Below, in pieces: positions 46,997 through 63,035 of a stretch of 64,000 bases of DNA (position 1 is its first letter; every line of letters begins with the position of its first letter). Source of the stretch: Achromobacter sp. MFA1 R4 (lineage in GTDB: Bacteria > Pseudomonadota > Gammaproteobacteria > Burkholderiales > Burkholderiaceae_B). The position numbers and the translations under genes were made by a program. The notes below the pieces were generated by a model. That model made no database searches. It saw nothing but the letters and a program-made list of their open reading frames with translations, and was not told where the DNA came from. Where the stretch lies: positions 5,840,086-5,904,085 of the forward strand of contig NZ_LT707065.1 of assembly GCF_900156745.1 (NCBI RefSeq), written 5' to 3'.

Positions 46997-49356
46997 CGCA
47001 GTTTCTCGGGGTCCACCGCCACCGTCATCATCACGGGATGCGGCGCGCGGATGGGCTGCTGCGCGGGCGCGGGCGCCATGCCGGGATACTGGCGCACGGC
47101 AAAGGTCTCCACCGTCGTGGGCGGCGGGCGGCGCAGCGTGGCCGCCTGCTGTTCGGGCCGCAGATCATAGGCGTTGTTGGACACAGACGGGGCCGATCCC
47201 GGCAGCGGCAGCATGGGCGCCTGCATGTCCGGCAATGCCCAATGCTCGCGCGGCTGCACCACGCCCTGCGCGCGGCGCATGTAATCGTAGCGGTCCATGG
47301 TGACGCTGGCGCTGCGGTTCGCGTCCCGCACGACGTAGGGGCGCAGGAACACCATCAGGTTGGTCTTGGTGCGCTTGCGGGTGTCGTAGCGGAACAGCGA
47401 GCCGATCACGGGCAACGAGCCCAGGCCGGGCACGCTGTTGGAGGTGAGCGTCACGTTGTCTTCCAGCAGGCCGCCCAGCACGATGATCTGGCCGTCGTCG
47501 ATCAGCACGCTGGTGTCGATGGCGCGCTTGTTGGTGACGATGCCGGTGGTGGAGTTCGAGCGGCTTTCGTCGATGCTGCTGACTTCCTGGTAGATGTCGA
47601 GCTTGACCGCCCCGCCCTCGGAAATCTGCGGGCGGATGTTCAGCTTCAGGCCGACGTCCTCGCGTTCGATGGTCTGGAACGGGTTGGAGCTGCCGTTGCT
47701 GCCCGAGGTCACGTACTGCCCGGTCACGAACGGCACGGTCTTGCCGACCAGGATGCTGGCCGATTGGTTGTCCAGGGTCAGCAGGTTGGGCGTGGACAGG
47801 ATGTTGGCTTCGCCCGTGTTCTGCATGGCGCGCGCCAGCACGCCCAGGTTGATGACCTCGTTGCCCAGCACGTCCACCGTGCCCTTGACCACGCCCAGGC
47901 TCAGGCCGCCGCCCAGCGCGTCGATCGAGGTCGGTCCGTTGCCGGTAATGCCGCTGCCGCCCAGGTTGGTGCCGCCGACGAAGCTGGTGCCATTGCCGTT
48001 GAGGCTGCCCGCGCCCGTCATCCACTGGATGCCGAACTCGGCGGCCTTTTCTTCGCTGACCTCCACGATCAGGCTTTCGACCAGCACCTGCGCGCGGCGC
48101 TGGTCGAGCTGGTCGATCACTTCGCGCAGGCTGCGGTACAGCGGCTCGGGCGCGGAGATGATGAGCGAATTGGTCGACGGGTCGGCCTGGATGGTGGCGC
48201 CGCCCGCGGAGTACGACACCGCCTGCGAGGAATTGTCTTCGCGCGCGATGCGCTCCTGTTCGCCGGACAGGCCGCCGCTCGACGACCCCGACGAACTGGA
48301 CATGCCCAGCCCGGCCTTGTTGCTGGTGCTGTTGGCGGTGTTCTGCGTGCGCGCGCCGCCTTGCGCCGTGCCGCTGCTGCTTGCGCCCGGCGCCGCGCCG
48401 GGCGCGGAATTGGCCTGGCCCGTCAGCAGCCCGCCCAGCACCTCGGCGATGCGCGTGGCCTGCGCGTTGCGCATGTAGACCACGTGCAGATTGCCGGCGC
48501 GGTTCTGCTGTGCGTCCAGCTTCTGGATCAGGTCGCGGGCCAGGCGCGTGCGCGCGGGGCTGCCCGACCGCACCAGCACGCTGTTGCTGCGCGGGTCGGC
48601 CACGACTGCGATGCGCTGGGTCGGATCGCTGCTCTGCGTGTCCAGCAACTGCGAGGCCAGGATGGCGATGTCGGTCGCGATCCCGGACTGCACCGGCACC
48701 ACGTCCGTGTCCATCGAACTGGGCACGTCGATGCGCGCGATGACGGCCGCGATGCGCTCCAGGTTGTCCGCATAGTCCGTGACGACCAGCGTGTTGTTGC
48801 CGGGATAGGCGTTGATCGGATTGTTGGGCGGCACCATGGGGCGCAGCACCGGCACGAGATTCGCGGCGTTTTCGTACTTGAGCGGGAACACGCGCGTCAG
48901 CATCTCGCCGCTGTTGCCGCCACCATTTTTGGCGAAGGCCGACACCGGCACGGGCGCCCTGCTCGCGGCCGTCGCGCCGGATGCGGGCCTGGCCCCGCCC
49001 ACCACTGCGCTGCCTTGCAGTTTGGCGTCGGCTTCGGGCACCACGCGCGTCACGCCGTCCACGTCGACGATCGCAAAGCCCTGCAGCCGCAGCGCCCCCG
49101 TCAGCATGGACAGCGCCTGTGCGCTATCGACGGGACGGTCCGAGACGAGCGTGAGCTTGCCCTTGACGCGAGGATCCACCAGGAAGTTGCGCTGCGTGAA
49201 CAGGGACAGCGCACGCAGCACGGCGGGAATGTCCGTGTCGACGAAATTCAGGCTGACGCGGTTGTCCGCCTGTTGTGCGTGGGCCGTGCTGGCGGCCGGT
49301 CCGAGTTGGCTTGCGGCAAGCAGGAATGCAAGACTGAAACGCGCGATGTGACGCAT
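46993..49356 (-). CDS. gspD: Type II secretion outer-membrane secretin GspD
   Basis: 787 residues from ATG at 49356 ([20 protein letters not shown]), with a Sec signal ending AHA. N-domains follow ([40 protein letters not shown]), with a long Ser/Gly/Ala-rich insert near residues 310-375 ([12 protein letters not shown]). The secretin core has [20 protein letters not shown] and [13 protein letters not shown]. There is no lipobox and no GspS pilotin nearby. It forms the outer-membrane pore. The gene is divergent from gspF. Confidence 0.95.
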   Translation of the reverse strand: MRHIARFSLAFLLAASQLGPAASTAHAQQADNRVSLNFVDTDIPAVLRALSLFTQRNFLVDPRVKGKLTLVSDRPVDSAQALSMLTGALRLQGFAIVDVDGVTRVVPEADAKLQGSAVVGGARPASGATAASRAPVPVSAFAKNGGGNSGEMLTRVFPLKYENAANLVPVLRPMVPPNNPINAYPGNNTLVVTDYADNLERIAAVIARIDVPSSMDTDVVPVQSGIATDIAILASQLLDTQSSDPTQRIAVVADPRSNSVLVRSGSPARTRLARDLIQKLDAQQNRAGNLHVVYMRNAQATRIAEVLGGLLTGQANSAPGAAPGASSSGTAQGGARTQNTANSTSNKAGLGMSSSSGSSSGGLSGEQERIAREDNSSQAVSYSAGGATIQADPSTNSLIISAPEPLYRSLREVIDQLDQRRAQVLVESLIVEVSEEKAAEFGIQWMTGAGSLNGNGTSFVGGTNLGGSGITGNGPTSIDALGGGLSLGVVKGTVDVLGNEVINLGVLARAMQNTGEANILSTPNLLTLDNQSASILVGKTVPFVTGQYVTSGSNGSSNPFQTIEREDVGLKLNIRPQISEGGAVKLDIYQEVSSIDESRSNSTTGIVTNKRAIDTSVLIDDGQIIVLGGLLEDNVTLTSNSVPGLGSLPVIGSLFRYDTRKRTKTNLMVFLRPYVVRDANRSASVTMDRYDYMRRAQGVVQPREHWALPDMQAPMLPLPGSAPSVSNNAYDLRPEQQAATLRRPPPTTVETFAVRQYPGMAPAPAQQPIRAPHPVMMTVAVDPEKLR

Positions 49357-49532
49357 GACGAGATAGGTGCCCAAGACGTGAAGTCGTATGAAAAAACGTG
49401 AAAGCGCGTCGGAGTATACGGGGTGTGACTGCAACATCCCGGTCATATTTCCAAGGCAAGGTAACGGCCTGGAAACCCTTTAAATTCGGGGCTCCTGGCG
49501 ATTTCGGCAGGCGCTTCCGCTTTATTACAGTC

Positions 49533-50738
49533 ATGCCTTCCTTCCGTTATGAAGCCACCGATGCGCTCGGGAAAATCGTGCGCGGCACGATCGACGCCGA
49601 CTCCGAGCGCGGCGCCAGAAACCAGTTGCGTGGACGCGGCCTGCTGCCGCTGTCGACCTCGCTGGCGGCGCGCGCCGAAGGCATGGGCGCGGCGCTGCGC
49701 ACGCGCCTGTCGGATGCGGACCTCGCGTGGCTGACGCGCCAGCTTGCCAGCCTGCTCGCCGCGCGCCTGCCGCTGGATGCCGCGCTCAGCGCCACGCTGG
49801 AACAGGCCGAGAAAAAACACATCGCGGCCACGCTGGGCGGCGTGCGCGACGACGTGCGCGCCGGCCATCGGCTGTCCGCCGCGCTGGCCTCGCGGCCGCG
49901 CGACTTTCCCGAGATCTATCGCGCGCTGATCGGCGCGGGCGAGGAATCGGGCGACCTCGCGCAGGTGATGGAAAAGCTGGCGGACTACATCGAGGAACGC
50001 AACACCCTGCGCAGCAAGGTCATGACCGCGTTCATCTATCCGGCGGTGGTGGCGAGCGTCTCGGTCATCATCGTCATCTTCCTGCTGGGCTATGTCGTGC
50101 CGCAGGTGGTGTCGGCGTTCAGCCAGGCCAAGCAGGAACTGCCGATGCTGACGCAGATCATGCTGGGGCTGTCGGACTATGTGCGCGAATGGGGCGCGGT
50201 GACGGGCGCAGGCGTGGTGGCGGCGATTGCGCTGTGGCGCTACACGCTGCGCGCCCCGGCCGCGCGCCGGGCCTGGCATGCGCGCGTGCTGCGGCTGCCG
50301 CTGGCCGGACGCTTCGTGCTGGGGGTGAATGCCGCGCGCTTTGCGTCCACGCTGGCCATCCTGTGCGGCAGCGGCGTGGCGCTGCTGACCGCGCTGGAGG
50401 CGGCGCGTCGCACGCTCGGCAACGACGTGCTGCGCCTGGCGGTGGACGAGGCCTCGGCCCGCGTGCGCGAAGGCGCGGCGCTATCGGCGTCGCTGGGCGC
50501 GCAAAAGGTCTTTCCGTCGCTGCTGGTGCACCTGATCGCCAGCGGCGAGAAAACTGGGCGCCTGCCCGAACTGCTGGACCGGGGCGCGCAGAATCTCTCG
50601 CGCGACCTGGAGCGGCGCGCGATGGCCATGACGGCCCTCTTGGAGCCGGCGCTGATATTGCTGATGGGGGGATTCGTCCTGCTGATCGTGCTGGCCGTGA
50701 TGATGCCGATCCTGGAGATGAACCAGTTGATCAGATAG
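49533..50738 (+). CDS. gspF: Type II secretion inner-membrane protein GspF
   Basis: 401 residues from ATG at 49533 (MPSFRYEATDALGKIVRGTI), the usual GspF start; no clear ribosome site. Two T2SSF domains are visible: LTRQLASLLAARLPLDAALS ... LPMLTQIMLGLSDYV and ARFASTLAILCGSGVALLTA ... LIASGEKTGRLPELLDRGAQ. Three membrane spans, the last in PALILLMGGFVLLIVLAVMM. It is alone on the plus strand, divergent from gspDE, rather than following gspE as in most loci. Confidence 0.95.
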   Translation: MPSFRYEATDALGKIVRGTIDADSERGARNQLRGRGLLPLSTSLAARAEGMGAALRTRLSDADLAWLTRQLASLLAARLPLDAALSATLEQAEKKHIAATLGGVRDDVRAGHRLSAALASRPRDFPEIYRALIGAGEESGDLAQVMEKLADYIEERNTLRSKVMTAFIYPAVVASVSVIIVIFLLGYVVPQVVSAFSQAKQELPMLTQIMLGLSDYVREWGAVTGAGVVAAIALWRYTLRAPAARRAWHARVLRLPLAGRFVLGVNAARFASTLAILCGSGVALLTALEAARRTLGNDVLRLAVDEASARVREGAALSASLGAQKVFPSLLVHLIASGEKTGRLPELLDRGAQNLSRDLERRAMAMTALLEPALILLMGGFVLLIVLAVMMPILEMNQLIR

Positions 50739-50741
50739 GCG

Positions 50742-50769
50742 CGCGGGCCGCGTTGGATGGCGGCCCGCG
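50742..50769. terminator. GC-rich hairpin between convergent gspF and P-II genes
   Basis: Perfect 9-bp arms CGCGGGCCG (50742-50750) and CGGCCCGCG (50761-50769) with a 10-base loop lie in the 42-base gap between the two stops. It has no clear T tract on either side, but position and strength suggest a shared two-way terminator. Confidence 0.45.
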
Positions 50770-50780
50770 GAAAGCGAGGA

Positions 50781-51137
<357 letters not shown>

Positions 51138-51314
51138 TTAATGTGTTGCGTCGCCCTGCCGCGCCGCCCGCAGTCCTGCCGGACGGGCGCCGGGCGCAAT
51201 GGATAAGAGAATAACACCGCACAGCGGCGGACGCGGCTACGGGGAAACGCGCGCCAGGCCTGCCTGCGGCGCGCATTCATGCGGCCGCCCCAACTTGGTG
51301 CGCGGCGCCGCCGG

Positions 51315-53381
<2,067 letters not shown>

Positions 53382-53487
53382 CGGGTTTTCGCCTGGGGGT
53401 TCGCGGGGTGTTGCCTGGTGTTAAGAGGCCCTGGAATCAACCGCCGGATTATCTCACGGGCTCCGGAACGCGGCCTTGCCTGCCCGC

Positions 53488-54855
53488 CTAGCGCGGCATC
53501 TTGCTGTCGGTCAGGCCCCGCTCGAACGGCAGCGCCGGGTCGCCGTCCGCGACATGGCCTTGCCTGTCGCGCTCGGCCGTCAGCGCGGCCTGGATGGCGC
53601 TGTCGCGCAGGTAGCTGCCCATCGCGCCGATGTCCGCCCCGGACGGCTGCTGGTACAGGCGCAGGCCCAGTTCCGGCAGGATCGCGAGCAGGTGGTCGAA
53701 GACGTCGCCCTGGATGCGTTCGTACTCGACCCACGCGGTCACGGCGGTAAAGCAATAGACCTCGACCGGAATGCCCTCGGAGGTGGGCTCCATCATCCGC
53801 ACCATCATCGCCATGTCTTGGCGGATCTCCGGGTTCTGCTTCAGAAAGGCCAGCGCGTAGGCGCGCAGGGTGCCGATGTTGGTCAGGCGGCGCCGGTTGG
53901 CCGGCACGCTGGCCAGCTCGCCCAGGGTCTGGTTGGCCTGCACGATGTCCTGCGTCTTGGTCTGCAGGTAATCGTGCAGCAGCCGGAACTTCATCAGGCG
54001 CTGCGCCTCGTCGTCGGCCAGGAAGCGCACGCTGGCGGCGTCGATGCGGATGGTGCGCTTGATGCGCCGGCCGCCCGATTCGAACATATGCCGGTAGTTG
54101 CGGTAGCTTTCCGAGAACAGCTTGTAGGTCGGCACCGTGGTGACGGTGTTGTCCCAGTTCTGCACCTTCACGGTGTGCAGCGCGATGTCCTTGACGAAGC
54201 CGTCGGCGTTGCACTGTGGCATCTCGATCCAGTCGCCGATGCGCAGCATGTCGTTGCTGGTGAGCTGGGTGCTGGCCACCAGCGACAGCAGCGTGTCCTT
54301 GAACACCAGCAGCAACACCGCCGACAGCGCGCCCAGGCCGGAGATCATCCACAGCGGCGAGCGGTCGATCAGGATGGACAGCACCAGGACGGTGCAGACC
54401 GCCGCCAGGACCAGCTTGCCGATCTGGATGTAGCCCTTGATGGAGCGGGTCTGCGCGCGGGTGGTGGCCGAATAGGTGTCCTGCCAGGCGCTCAGCACCC
54501 CAGAAACCGCCACGAACACGCAGATCCAGGCGCCCGCGTGCGCCAGGCGGCCCACGATGGTGACCACGCTTTCCGCGTGCGGCACCAGGCCGATGCCCAT
54601 CGACACCACCGCAAACGGCACCGCGTACCAGAGGTTCTGGTACGCGCGGCGGCGCTGCAACGCCTTGTCCCAGTCCCCATGCCCGCTGACGACGAGCAGC
54701 CGGTGCGCCAGCAGCAGCACGACCCGGGCCACGACCCATTGGACGAACAGCGCGGTCAGGATGAGCGCGCCGATGCCGATCAGCGTCTGCGCCCAGATCT
54801 CGCGCGGCAGGTGGGCATCAAATTGGGTGACTAGCTCTTCCCATTCCAGGGGCAT
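53488..54855 (-). CDS. MscS-family mechanosensitive channel (YbdG-like)
   Basis: 455 residues. Several membrane spans fill the first half; the pore-lining region is ISGLGALSAVLLLVFKDTLL, then SLVASTQLTSNDMLRIGDWI and the beta-domain DGFVKDIALHTVKVQNWDNT with VTTVPTYKLFSESYRNY. This pattern and length match YbdG, a low-conductance channel involved in osmotic stress. It is divergent from argH. Confidence 0.9.
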   Translation of the reverse strand: MPLEWEELVTQFDAHLPREIWAQTLIGIGALILTALFVQWVVARVVLLLAHRLLVVSGHGDWDKALQRRRAYQNLWYAVPFAVVSMGIGLVPHAESVVTIVGRLAHAGAWICVFVAVSGVLSAWQDTYSATTRAQTRSIKGYIQIGKLVLAAVCTVLVLSILIDRSPLWMISGLGALSAVLLLVFKDTLLSLVASTQLTSNDMLRIGDWIEMPQCNADGFVKDIALHTVKVQNWDNTVTTVPTYKLFSESYRNYRHMFESGGRRIKRTIRIDAASVRFLADDEAQRLMKFRLLHDYLQTKTQDIVQANQTLGELASVPANRRRLTNIGTLRAYALAFLKQNPEIRQDMAMMVRMMEPTSEGIPVEVYCFTAVTAWVEYERIQGDVFDHLLAILPELGLRLYQQPSGADIGAMGSYLRDSAIQAALTAERDRQGHVADGDPALPFERGLTDSKMPR

Positions 54856-54992
54856 GGATCCGTACTCGCTTCTCAGATCATTGAAACCAAGCGGGGATTA
54901 TCCGACAAGTCGCCCCGGCTGCGGGTTCCGGCCCCGCAAAACCGCGGCCGCCTGCGCCCGGTGCGCCGCGAGGCCCTATAATCCCGCCCATC

Positions 54993-56414
54993 ATGGCAAA
55001 GACTCCCTCCCCCGATCAAAACCAGTTCGCCAACAAGGCGCAGGCCTGGTCCGCCCGGTTCTCCGAGCCGGTTTCCGAACTCGTCAAACGCTACACGGCG
55101 TCCGTGGATTTCGACAAGCGCCTGGCGCGCCACGACATCCAGGGCTCGCTCGCGCACGCGGACATGCTGGCCGCCCAGGGCATCATCGGCGCCCAGGACC
55201 TGGCAGACATCCAGCGCGGCATGACCCAGATCCTGTCCGAAATCGACGCCGGCAGCTTCCAGTGGCTGCTCGACCTCGAAGACGTCCACCTGAACATCGA
55301 AAAGCGTCTCGTGGAACTGGTGGGCGACGCGGGCAAGCGCCTGCACACCGGCCGTTCACGCAACGACCAGGTCGCCACCGACATCCGCCTGTGGCTGCGC
55401 GACGAGATCGACACCCTGCAGGTCCTCTTGCGCCAGTTGCGCCACGCGCTGGCCACGGTGGCGCTGGAAAACGCCGCCACCATCATGCCGGGCTTCACGC
55501 ACCTGCAGGTGGCCCAGCCCGTCACTTTCGGCCACCACCTGCTGGCCTACGCCGAAATGTTCGGCCGCGACGCCGAGCGCCTGGCCGACTGCCGCCGCCG
55601 CGTGAACCGCCTGCCGCTGGGCGCCGCCGCCCTGGCCGGCACGTCGTTCCCCATCGACCGCGAGCGCGTCGCCAAGACCCTGGGTTTTGAAGGCGTGTGC
55701 CGCAACTCGCTGGACGCCGTGTCCGACCGCGACTTCGCCATCGAATTCTGCGCCGCCGGCGCGCTGATCATGACGCACGTCTCGCGCCTGTCCGAAGAGC
55801 TGGTGCTCTGGATGAGCCCGCGCGTGGGCTTCATCGACCTGGCCGACCGCTTCTGCACCGGCAGCTCGATCATGCCGCAAAAGAAGAACCCCGACGTGCC
55901 CGAACTGGCCCGCGGCAAGACCGGCCGGGTCAACGGCAACCTCGTCGCCCTGCTGACCCTGATGAAGGGCCAGCCCCTGGCCTACAACAAGGACAACCAG
56001 GAAGACAAGGAAGGCCTGTTCGACACGGCGGACACGCTGCGCGACACGCTCACGATCTTCGCGGACATGGCCGGCGGCATCAAGGTCAAGGCCGACAACA
56101 TGCGCGCCGCCGCCTTGCAGGGCTTTGCCACCGCCACCGACCTGGCCGACTACCTGGTCAAGCGCGGCGTGCCCTTCCGCGACGCCCACGAAGTCGTGGC
56201 CCACGCCGTGCGCGACTGCGAACAGCGCGGCTGCGACCTGGCCGACCTGTCCACCGCCGAACTGACCGCCTACCACGCCAGCATTGGCGAAGACGTCCAC
56301 CAGGTGCTGACCCTGGAAGGCTCGGTCGCCGCGCGCAAGCACGTGGGCGGCACCGCCCCCGAGCGCGTGGCCGAGGAAGCCCGCCGCGTGCTGGCGGAGA
56401 CGGCGCAAGGCTGA
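54993..56414 (+). CDS. argH: Argininosuccinate lyase
   Basis: 473 residues. The fumarase/aspartase superfamily signature [20 protein letters not shown] is intact; [20 protein letters not shown] and [20 protein letters not shown] are the other two conserved regions. It splits argininosuccinate to arginine and fumarate, the last step of arginine biosynthesis. It stands alone and is followed by a strong terminator. Confidence 0.97.
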   Translation: MAKTPSPDQNQFANKAQAWSARFSEPVSELVKRYTASVDFDKRLARHDIQGSLAHADMLAAQGIIGAQDLADIQRGMTQILSEIDAGSFQWLLDLEDVHLNIEKRLVELVGDAGKRLHTGRSRNDQVATDIRLWLRDEIDTLQVLLRQLRHALATVALENAATIMPGFTHLQVAQPVTFGHHLLAYAEMFGRDAERLADCRRRVNRLPLGAAALAGTSFPIDRERVAKTLGFEGVCRNSLDAVSDRDFAIEFCAAGALIMTHVSRLSEELVLWMSPRVGFIDLADRFCTGSSIMPQKKNPDVPELARGKTGRVNGNLVALLTLMKGQPLAYNKDNQEDKEGLFDTADTLRDTLTIFADMAGGIKVKADNMRAAALQGFATATDLADYLVKRGVPFRDAHEVVAHAVRDCEQRGCDLADLSTAELTAYHASIGEDVHQVLTLEGSVAARKHVGGTAPERVAEEARRVLAETAQG

Positions 56415-56448
56415 TTGACGTTTTGCCTAGTTTTGCCCGCTTGACGGC

Positions 56449-56479
56449 AAGGCCCCCTTTTGGGGGCCTTGTTGTTTTT
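56449..56479 (+). terminator. Rho-independent terminator after argH
   Basis: A perfect 9-bp stem AAGGCCCCC/GGGGGCCTT with a TTTT loop (56449-56470) is followed by GTTGTTTTT, 35 bases after the argH stop. Confidence 0.92.
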
Positions 56480-56592
56480 GGGGCTGATGTCCGAGCTGGG
56501 GGGCAGGGAGCCGGGATAAGGCCCCAGAATGGCCTCACCTCAAACCCAGTTGCTTCCTGATATGGTTTTCAGGGACGGCCGCGGGCCACGTT

Positions 56593-56621
56593 AAAGAAAA
56601 CGCGGGCCGTCGCGGCCCGCG
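56593..56621 (-). terminator. Rho-independent terminator after lpdA (bkd operon)
   Basis: Arms 56601-56609 and 56613-56621 form a perfect 9-bp GC stem with a 3-base loop. On the minus strand it is followed by TTTTCTTTAA. It lies 8 bases past the lpdA stop and closes the four-gene operon. Confidence 0.88.
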
Positions 56622-56629
56622 TGCTGCCC

Positions 56630-58033
<1,404 letters not shown>

Positions 58034-58035
58034 GC

Positions 58036-59388
58036 TTACTCCACGAAAAGCAGCGCGGGTTGTTCCAGCAGCGCGCGCACGGCCTGGATGAAGCGCGCCG
58101 CGTCCATGCCGTCCACCACGCGGTGGTCGAAGGACGACGACAGGTTCATCAGCTTGCGCGCCACCACGGCGCCATTGCGGAAGGCGGGCCGCTCGACGAT
58201 GCGGTTCACGCCCACGATGCCGACCTCGGGATGGTTGATCACCGGCGTGGTGACGATGCCGCCCAGGGGGCCCAGGCTGGTGATGGTGATGGTGGAGCCC
58301 GACAGCTCGTCGCGCCCCGCCGAGCCGCTGCGCACGGCCTGCGCCAGCCGCCCGATCTCGGCCGCCATGGACCAGAGATCGCGGGCCTCGGCGTGGCGCA
58401 ACACCGGCACCATCAGCCCGCCGTCGCTCTGCGTCGCGATGCCGATGTGCACCGCGCCGTAGCGCGTCACCACGCCGGCCTCGTCGTCGTAGCGCGCGTT
58501 GATCTGCGGAAAATCGCGCAGCGCCACCACCATGGCCCGGGCCAGCAGCGGCAGCAGCGTGAGCTTGCCGCGCGACTCGCCCCACTTGGCGTTGAGCTGC
58601 ACGCGCAGGTCTTCCAGTTCGGTCACGTCGATTTCCTCGACGTAGCTGAAATGCGGGATGCGGCGCTTGGACTCGGCCATCTTCTGCGCGATTTTCCGGC
58701 GCAGTCCGATGACGGGCACGGCGTCTTCATCGTTGCGTTCGGCGTAGGCCGAGCCGGCGCGGGCGTTGCTGGCCGAGCCCTGCCCCTGCAGCCAGGCGTC
58801 CAGGTCCTCGTGCAGGATGCGCCCGGCCGGGCCGCTGCCCTGCACAAAGCGCAGTTCCACGCCCAGGTCCCACGCGCGCTTGCGCACGGCGGGCGAAGCC
58901 AGCGGCTTTTCGCCCGGCTGGCGGGACGCGGCGGGCGCGCCGCCCGACTGGCGCGAGGCCGGCGTCCGGGACGGCGCCGACGCCGCGGCCGGCGGCGGCG
59001 CGGATACCGCCGGTGCGGCCTTTTCGGATGGCGCCTTCTCAGGACCTGCCTTTTCAGGCGCCGCCGTTTCGGGCGCCGCCTTTTCAGCCGCCTTTCCGGG
59101 CGCGGCCGGCGCGGGCGCAGCCGCCCCCGCCTTCACATTGCCCTCGCCCTCGACCTCCAGGCGGATCAGCTCTCCGCCCACCGCCATGACCTGCCCGACG
59201 TCGCCGCCCAGCGAAATCACCTTGCCGACCACCGGCGACGGGATCTCGACCGTGGCCTTGTCGGTCATCACGTCGGCCAGCGGCTGGTCTTCGGCGACCG
59301 TGTCGCCCACCTTGACGTGCCAGCCCACCAGTTCGACTTCCGCGATGCCTTCGCCGATGTCGGGCATCTTGATGATATGAATCCCCAT
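58036..59388 (-). CDS. bkdB: Branched-chain 2-oxoacid dehydrogenase E2 (dihydrolipoyl acyltransferase)
   Basis: 450 residues from ATG at 59388 ([20 protein letters not shown]). The single lipoyl domain has K44 in [13 protein letters not shown] long Ala/Pro-rich linker (about 85-185) contains short repeats of the type [11 protein letters not shown]. Then come the E3/E1-binding domain ([20 protein letters not shown]) and the catalytic domain ending in [19 protein letters not shown]. It transfers isobutyryl, isovaleryl and similar acyl groups to CoA. It starts 1 base after the E1beta stop. Confidence 0.94.
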   Translation of the reverse strand: MGIHIIKMPDIGEGIAEVELVGWHVKVGDTVAEDQPLADVMTDKATVEIPSPVVGKVISLGGDVGQVMAVGGELIRLEVEGEGNVKAGAAAPAPAAPGKAAEKAAPETAAPEKAGPEKAPSEKAAPAVSAPPPAAASAPSRTPASRQSGGAPAASRQPGEKPLASPAVRKRAWDLGVELRFVQGSGPAGRILHEDLDAWLQGQGSASNARAGSAYAERNDEDAVPVIGLRRKIAQKMAESKRRIPHFSYVEEIDVTELEDLRVQLNAKWGESRGKLTLLPLLARAMVVALRDFPQINARYDDEAGVVTRYGAVHIGIATQSDGGLMVPVLRHAEARDLWSMAAEIGRLAQAVRSGSAGRDELSGSTITITSLGPLGGIVTTPVINHPEVGIVGVNRIVERPAFRNGAVVARKLMNLSSSFDHRVVDGMDAARFIQAVRALLEQPALLFVE

Positions 59389-59389
59389 G

Positions 59390-60433
59390 TCATGCCTCCA
59401 TCGCGCGTTTGAACGCTTCGCCGACCCGGCGCGGGCCGGGGAAGTACGCCCATTCCTGCGCATGCGGATACGGCGTGTCCCAGCCGGTCACGCGCTCGAC
59501 GGGCGCCTCCAGATGATGGAAGCAATGTTCCTGCACCAGGGCGATCAGCTCCGCCCCGAAGCCGCAGGTGCGGGTGGCCTCGTGGACCACCACGCAGCGC
59601 CCCGTCTTCTTCACGGAGTTGACGATGGCGTCCAGGTCCAGCGGCCACAGGCTGCGCAGGTCGATGACCTCGGCGTCGATGCCGGTCTCTTCGGCCGCGG
59701 TCAGCGACACGTGCACCGTGGTGCCGTAGGTCAGCACCGTCAGTTCCGCCCCTGGCCGCACGATGGCGGCCGATTCCAGCGGCACGGTGTAGTAGCCGGT
59801 GGGCACGACGCTGCCCGGCCGGCCCGTCCAGGGCGTGACGGGCCGGTCATGGTGCCCGTCGAACGGCCCGTTGTAGAGCCGCTTGGGCTCCAGGAAGATC
59901 ACCGGGTCGTCGTTTTCGATGGCGGCGATCAAGAGCCCTTTCGCGTCGTACGGGTTGGACGGCATCACCGTGCGCAGCCCGCAGACCTGCGTGAACATTG
60001 CCTCAGGGCTCTGGCTGTGCGTCTGCCCGCCGTAGATGCCGCCGCCGCAAGGCATGCGGATCGTCATGGGCGCGATGAATTCGCCCACCGAGCGGTAGCG
60101 CAGGCGCGCGGCCTCGGACACGATCTGGTCGGAAGCCGGATAGAAGTAGTCGGCGAACTGGATCTCGCACACGGGGCGCAAGCCGTACGCGCCCATGCCG
60201 ACCGCCACGCCGACGATGCCGCCTTCGGAGATGGGCGTGTCGAACACGCGCGAGCTGCCGTACTTGGCCTGCAGGCCCTCGGTGCAGCGGAACACGCCGC
60301 CGAAGTAGCCGACGTCCTGCCCGAACACCACCACGTTGTTGTCGCGCTCCAGCATCACATCCATGGCCGAGCGCAATGCCTGGATCATGGTCATCGGCGC
60401 CGAGGCCGGACCAGCGTTGTTATCGATTGCCAT
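59390..60433 (-). CDS. bkdA2: Branched-chain 2-oxoacid dehydrogenase E1 beta subunit
   Basis: 347 residues. The transketolase-like pyrimidine-binding domain shows ALRSAMDVMLERDNNVVVFG, QDVGYFGGVFRCTEGLQ and FDTPISEGGIVGVAVGMGAY; the C-terminal domain has VIDLRSLWPLDLDAIVNSVK and VHEATRTCGFGAELIALVQE. It completes the thiamine diphosphate site with E1alpha. Two bases separate it from the E1alpha stop. Confidence 0.95.
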   Translation of the reverse strand: MAIDNNAGPASAPMTMIQALRSAMDVMLERDNNVVVFGQDVGYFGGVFRCTEGLQAKYGSSRVFDTPISEGGIVGVAVGMGAYGLRPVCEIQFADYFYPASDQIVSEAARLRYRSVGEFIAPMTIRMPCGGGIYGGQTHSQSPEAMFTQVCGLRTVMPSNPYDAKGLLIAAIENDDPVIFLEPKRLYNGPFDGHHDRPVTPWTGRPGSVVPTGYYTVPLESAAIVRPGAELTVLTYGTTVHVSLTAAEETGIDAEVIDLRSLWPLDLDAIVNSVKKTGRCVVVHEATRTCGFGAELIALVQEHCFHHLEAPVERVTGWDTPYPHAQEWAYFPGPRRVGEAFKRAMEA

Positions 60434-60435
60434 CG

Positions 60436-61692
<1,257 letters not shown>

Positions 61693-61867
61693 TCATGCGT
61701 TTTCTTCCTACCAAGGCGTTGCCAGAGGCGTGTGACCTCGGACGCTGCCGTCGTCGGCCGTTGCCCGGGGATACTTGGGCGCGGCCGTTGACGAGAGTAG
61801 CACAGGGGACAGGGCGGATGAGCGGGCCCGGCGGGCTGGCGGGCCCTTGCGGCACTACGGGTTTTCC

Positions 61868-62461
61868 TTAGGCGGCGCCGGTCCACTCCGTGACGAATTC
61901 ACGGTAGTCCGGGCGCTTGGCGGGCGGGACCGCGCACGCAGGCGTGCCCACGGCCAAAAAGCCCAGGAAGCGGTAATCCAGCGAGTCAAAGCCCAGCGCG
62001 TTCTGGACGTCTTCGACGTACGTGCCCATGCCGGTGCTCCAGAAGGCGCCGTAGCCCAGCATGTGCACCGCGTTCAGGATGTTCATCACCGAGCAACCGG
62101 TGGCCAGCAGCTGCTCCTGCTCGGGGATCTTGGTGTTGTCGTGGGCGATCTTCTGCGCCACGCCGATGAACAGCGGCACATCGGCCATCCATGCCCGCAC
62201 CGATTTTTCCTTTTCGGGCGTCATGCGCGGATCGCCGCTGCGCTTGACGGCCTCCAGCGCCACGTCCGCCAGCTTGCCGATAGCCTCGCCCTGGATCACG
62301 ACAAAGCGCCACGGGCGCAGCGCGCCGTGGTCGGGCGCCGACATGGCGGCCTGCAGGATCTGCTGGAGTTCGTCGGGCTTGGGCGCGGGCGCGCGCAGGA
62401 ACTTGGTGGAGCGGCGCGTGGTCAGGGCGTGGATCGGGGCGGCGGTCTGATTTTCGGTCAT
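61868..62461 (-). CDS. Nitroreductase family flavoprotein (YdjA-like)
   Basis: 197 residues. IHALTTRRSTKFLRAPAPKP, SAPDHGALRPWRFVVIQGEA and GYGAFWSTGMGTYVEDVQNA are the FMN-binding and dimer motifs of small nitroreductases of the YdjA type. It should be a dimeric FMN enzyme that uses NAD(P)H; the natural substrate is unknown. It is upstream of the bkd operon by 199 bases on the same strand, but no link is evident. Confidence 0.92.
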   Translation of the reverse strand: MTENQTAAPIHALTTRRSTKFLRAPAPKPDELQQILQAAMSAPDHGALRPWRFVVIQGEAIGKLADVALEAVKRSGDPRMTPEKEKSVRAWMADVPLFIGVAQKIAHDNTKIPEQEQLLATGCSVMNILNAVHMLGYGAFWSTGMGTYVEDVQNALGFDSLDYRFLGFLAVGTPACAVPPAKRPDYREFVTEWTGAA

Positions 62462-62565
62462 TGATTCGTGCGCAAATGGGAAAGAAACAGATTCTCATAT
62501 TAAGCGATGAGGCCGGCCGAGGCGGCCATCCCCCGGCCTGCAGCAAGGATATCGACGCCGCGCCC

Positions 62566-63000
62566 TCACCCCAGGTGCGTATGCCGCTCCTGCCGCTCTT
62601 CGACCTGCATTTCGCTCAGGCCGTGCAGAATGCCGCAATCGTCCGTGTCGGGCCGCGCGGAGACGCAGCGCTGGCGCAATTCGGTCAACTGGGCTTTCAA
62701 CTGCATCAGTTCGGAGATGCGCGCATCGACGTGCGAGATGTGCGCGTCGAACAGTTCATTGATGGGGCCGCATCCTGTCCGGTGGTTGTCGGCCACGGAC
62801 AGGATGGCGCGGATTTCGTCCTGCGTCATGTCCAGCGCCCGGCAATTGCGGATCAGCCGCAGGCGCTCCAGGTGCGTCTGGCCGTAGCTGCGGTAATTGT
62901 TCAGTCCCCGCTCCGGCGCGGGCAGCAGCCCTTCCTTTTCGTAGTACCTGACGGTTTCGACCGTGGTGCCGGCCGCCGTGGCCAATTCTCCTATACGCAT
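62566..63000 (-). CDS. cadR: MerR-family Cd(II)/Pb(II)-responsive regulator, CadR-like
   Basis: 144 residues from ATG at 63000, preceded by GGGAGG. The MerR helix-turn-helix MRIGELATAAGTTVETVRYY and EKEGLLPAPERGLNNYRSYG are clear. C77 and C112 are at the positions of the metal-binding cysteines of CadR; a third, C122, lies near the usual C119, and the protein ends in a His-containing tail (RQERHTHLG). It should activate the divergent ATPase gene by untwisting its promoter when cadmium, lead or zinc binds. Confidence 0.93.
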   Translation of the reverse strand: MRIGELATAAGTTVETVRYYEKEGLLPAPERGLNNYRSYGQTHLERLRLIRNCRALDMTQDEIRAILSVADNHRTGCGPINELFDAHISHVDARISELMQLKAQLTELRQRCVSARPDTDDCGILHGLSEMQVEERQERHTHLG

Positions 63001-63035
63001 GGCTGCCTCCCGGATCAAATCCGATGGTTAGGGGG

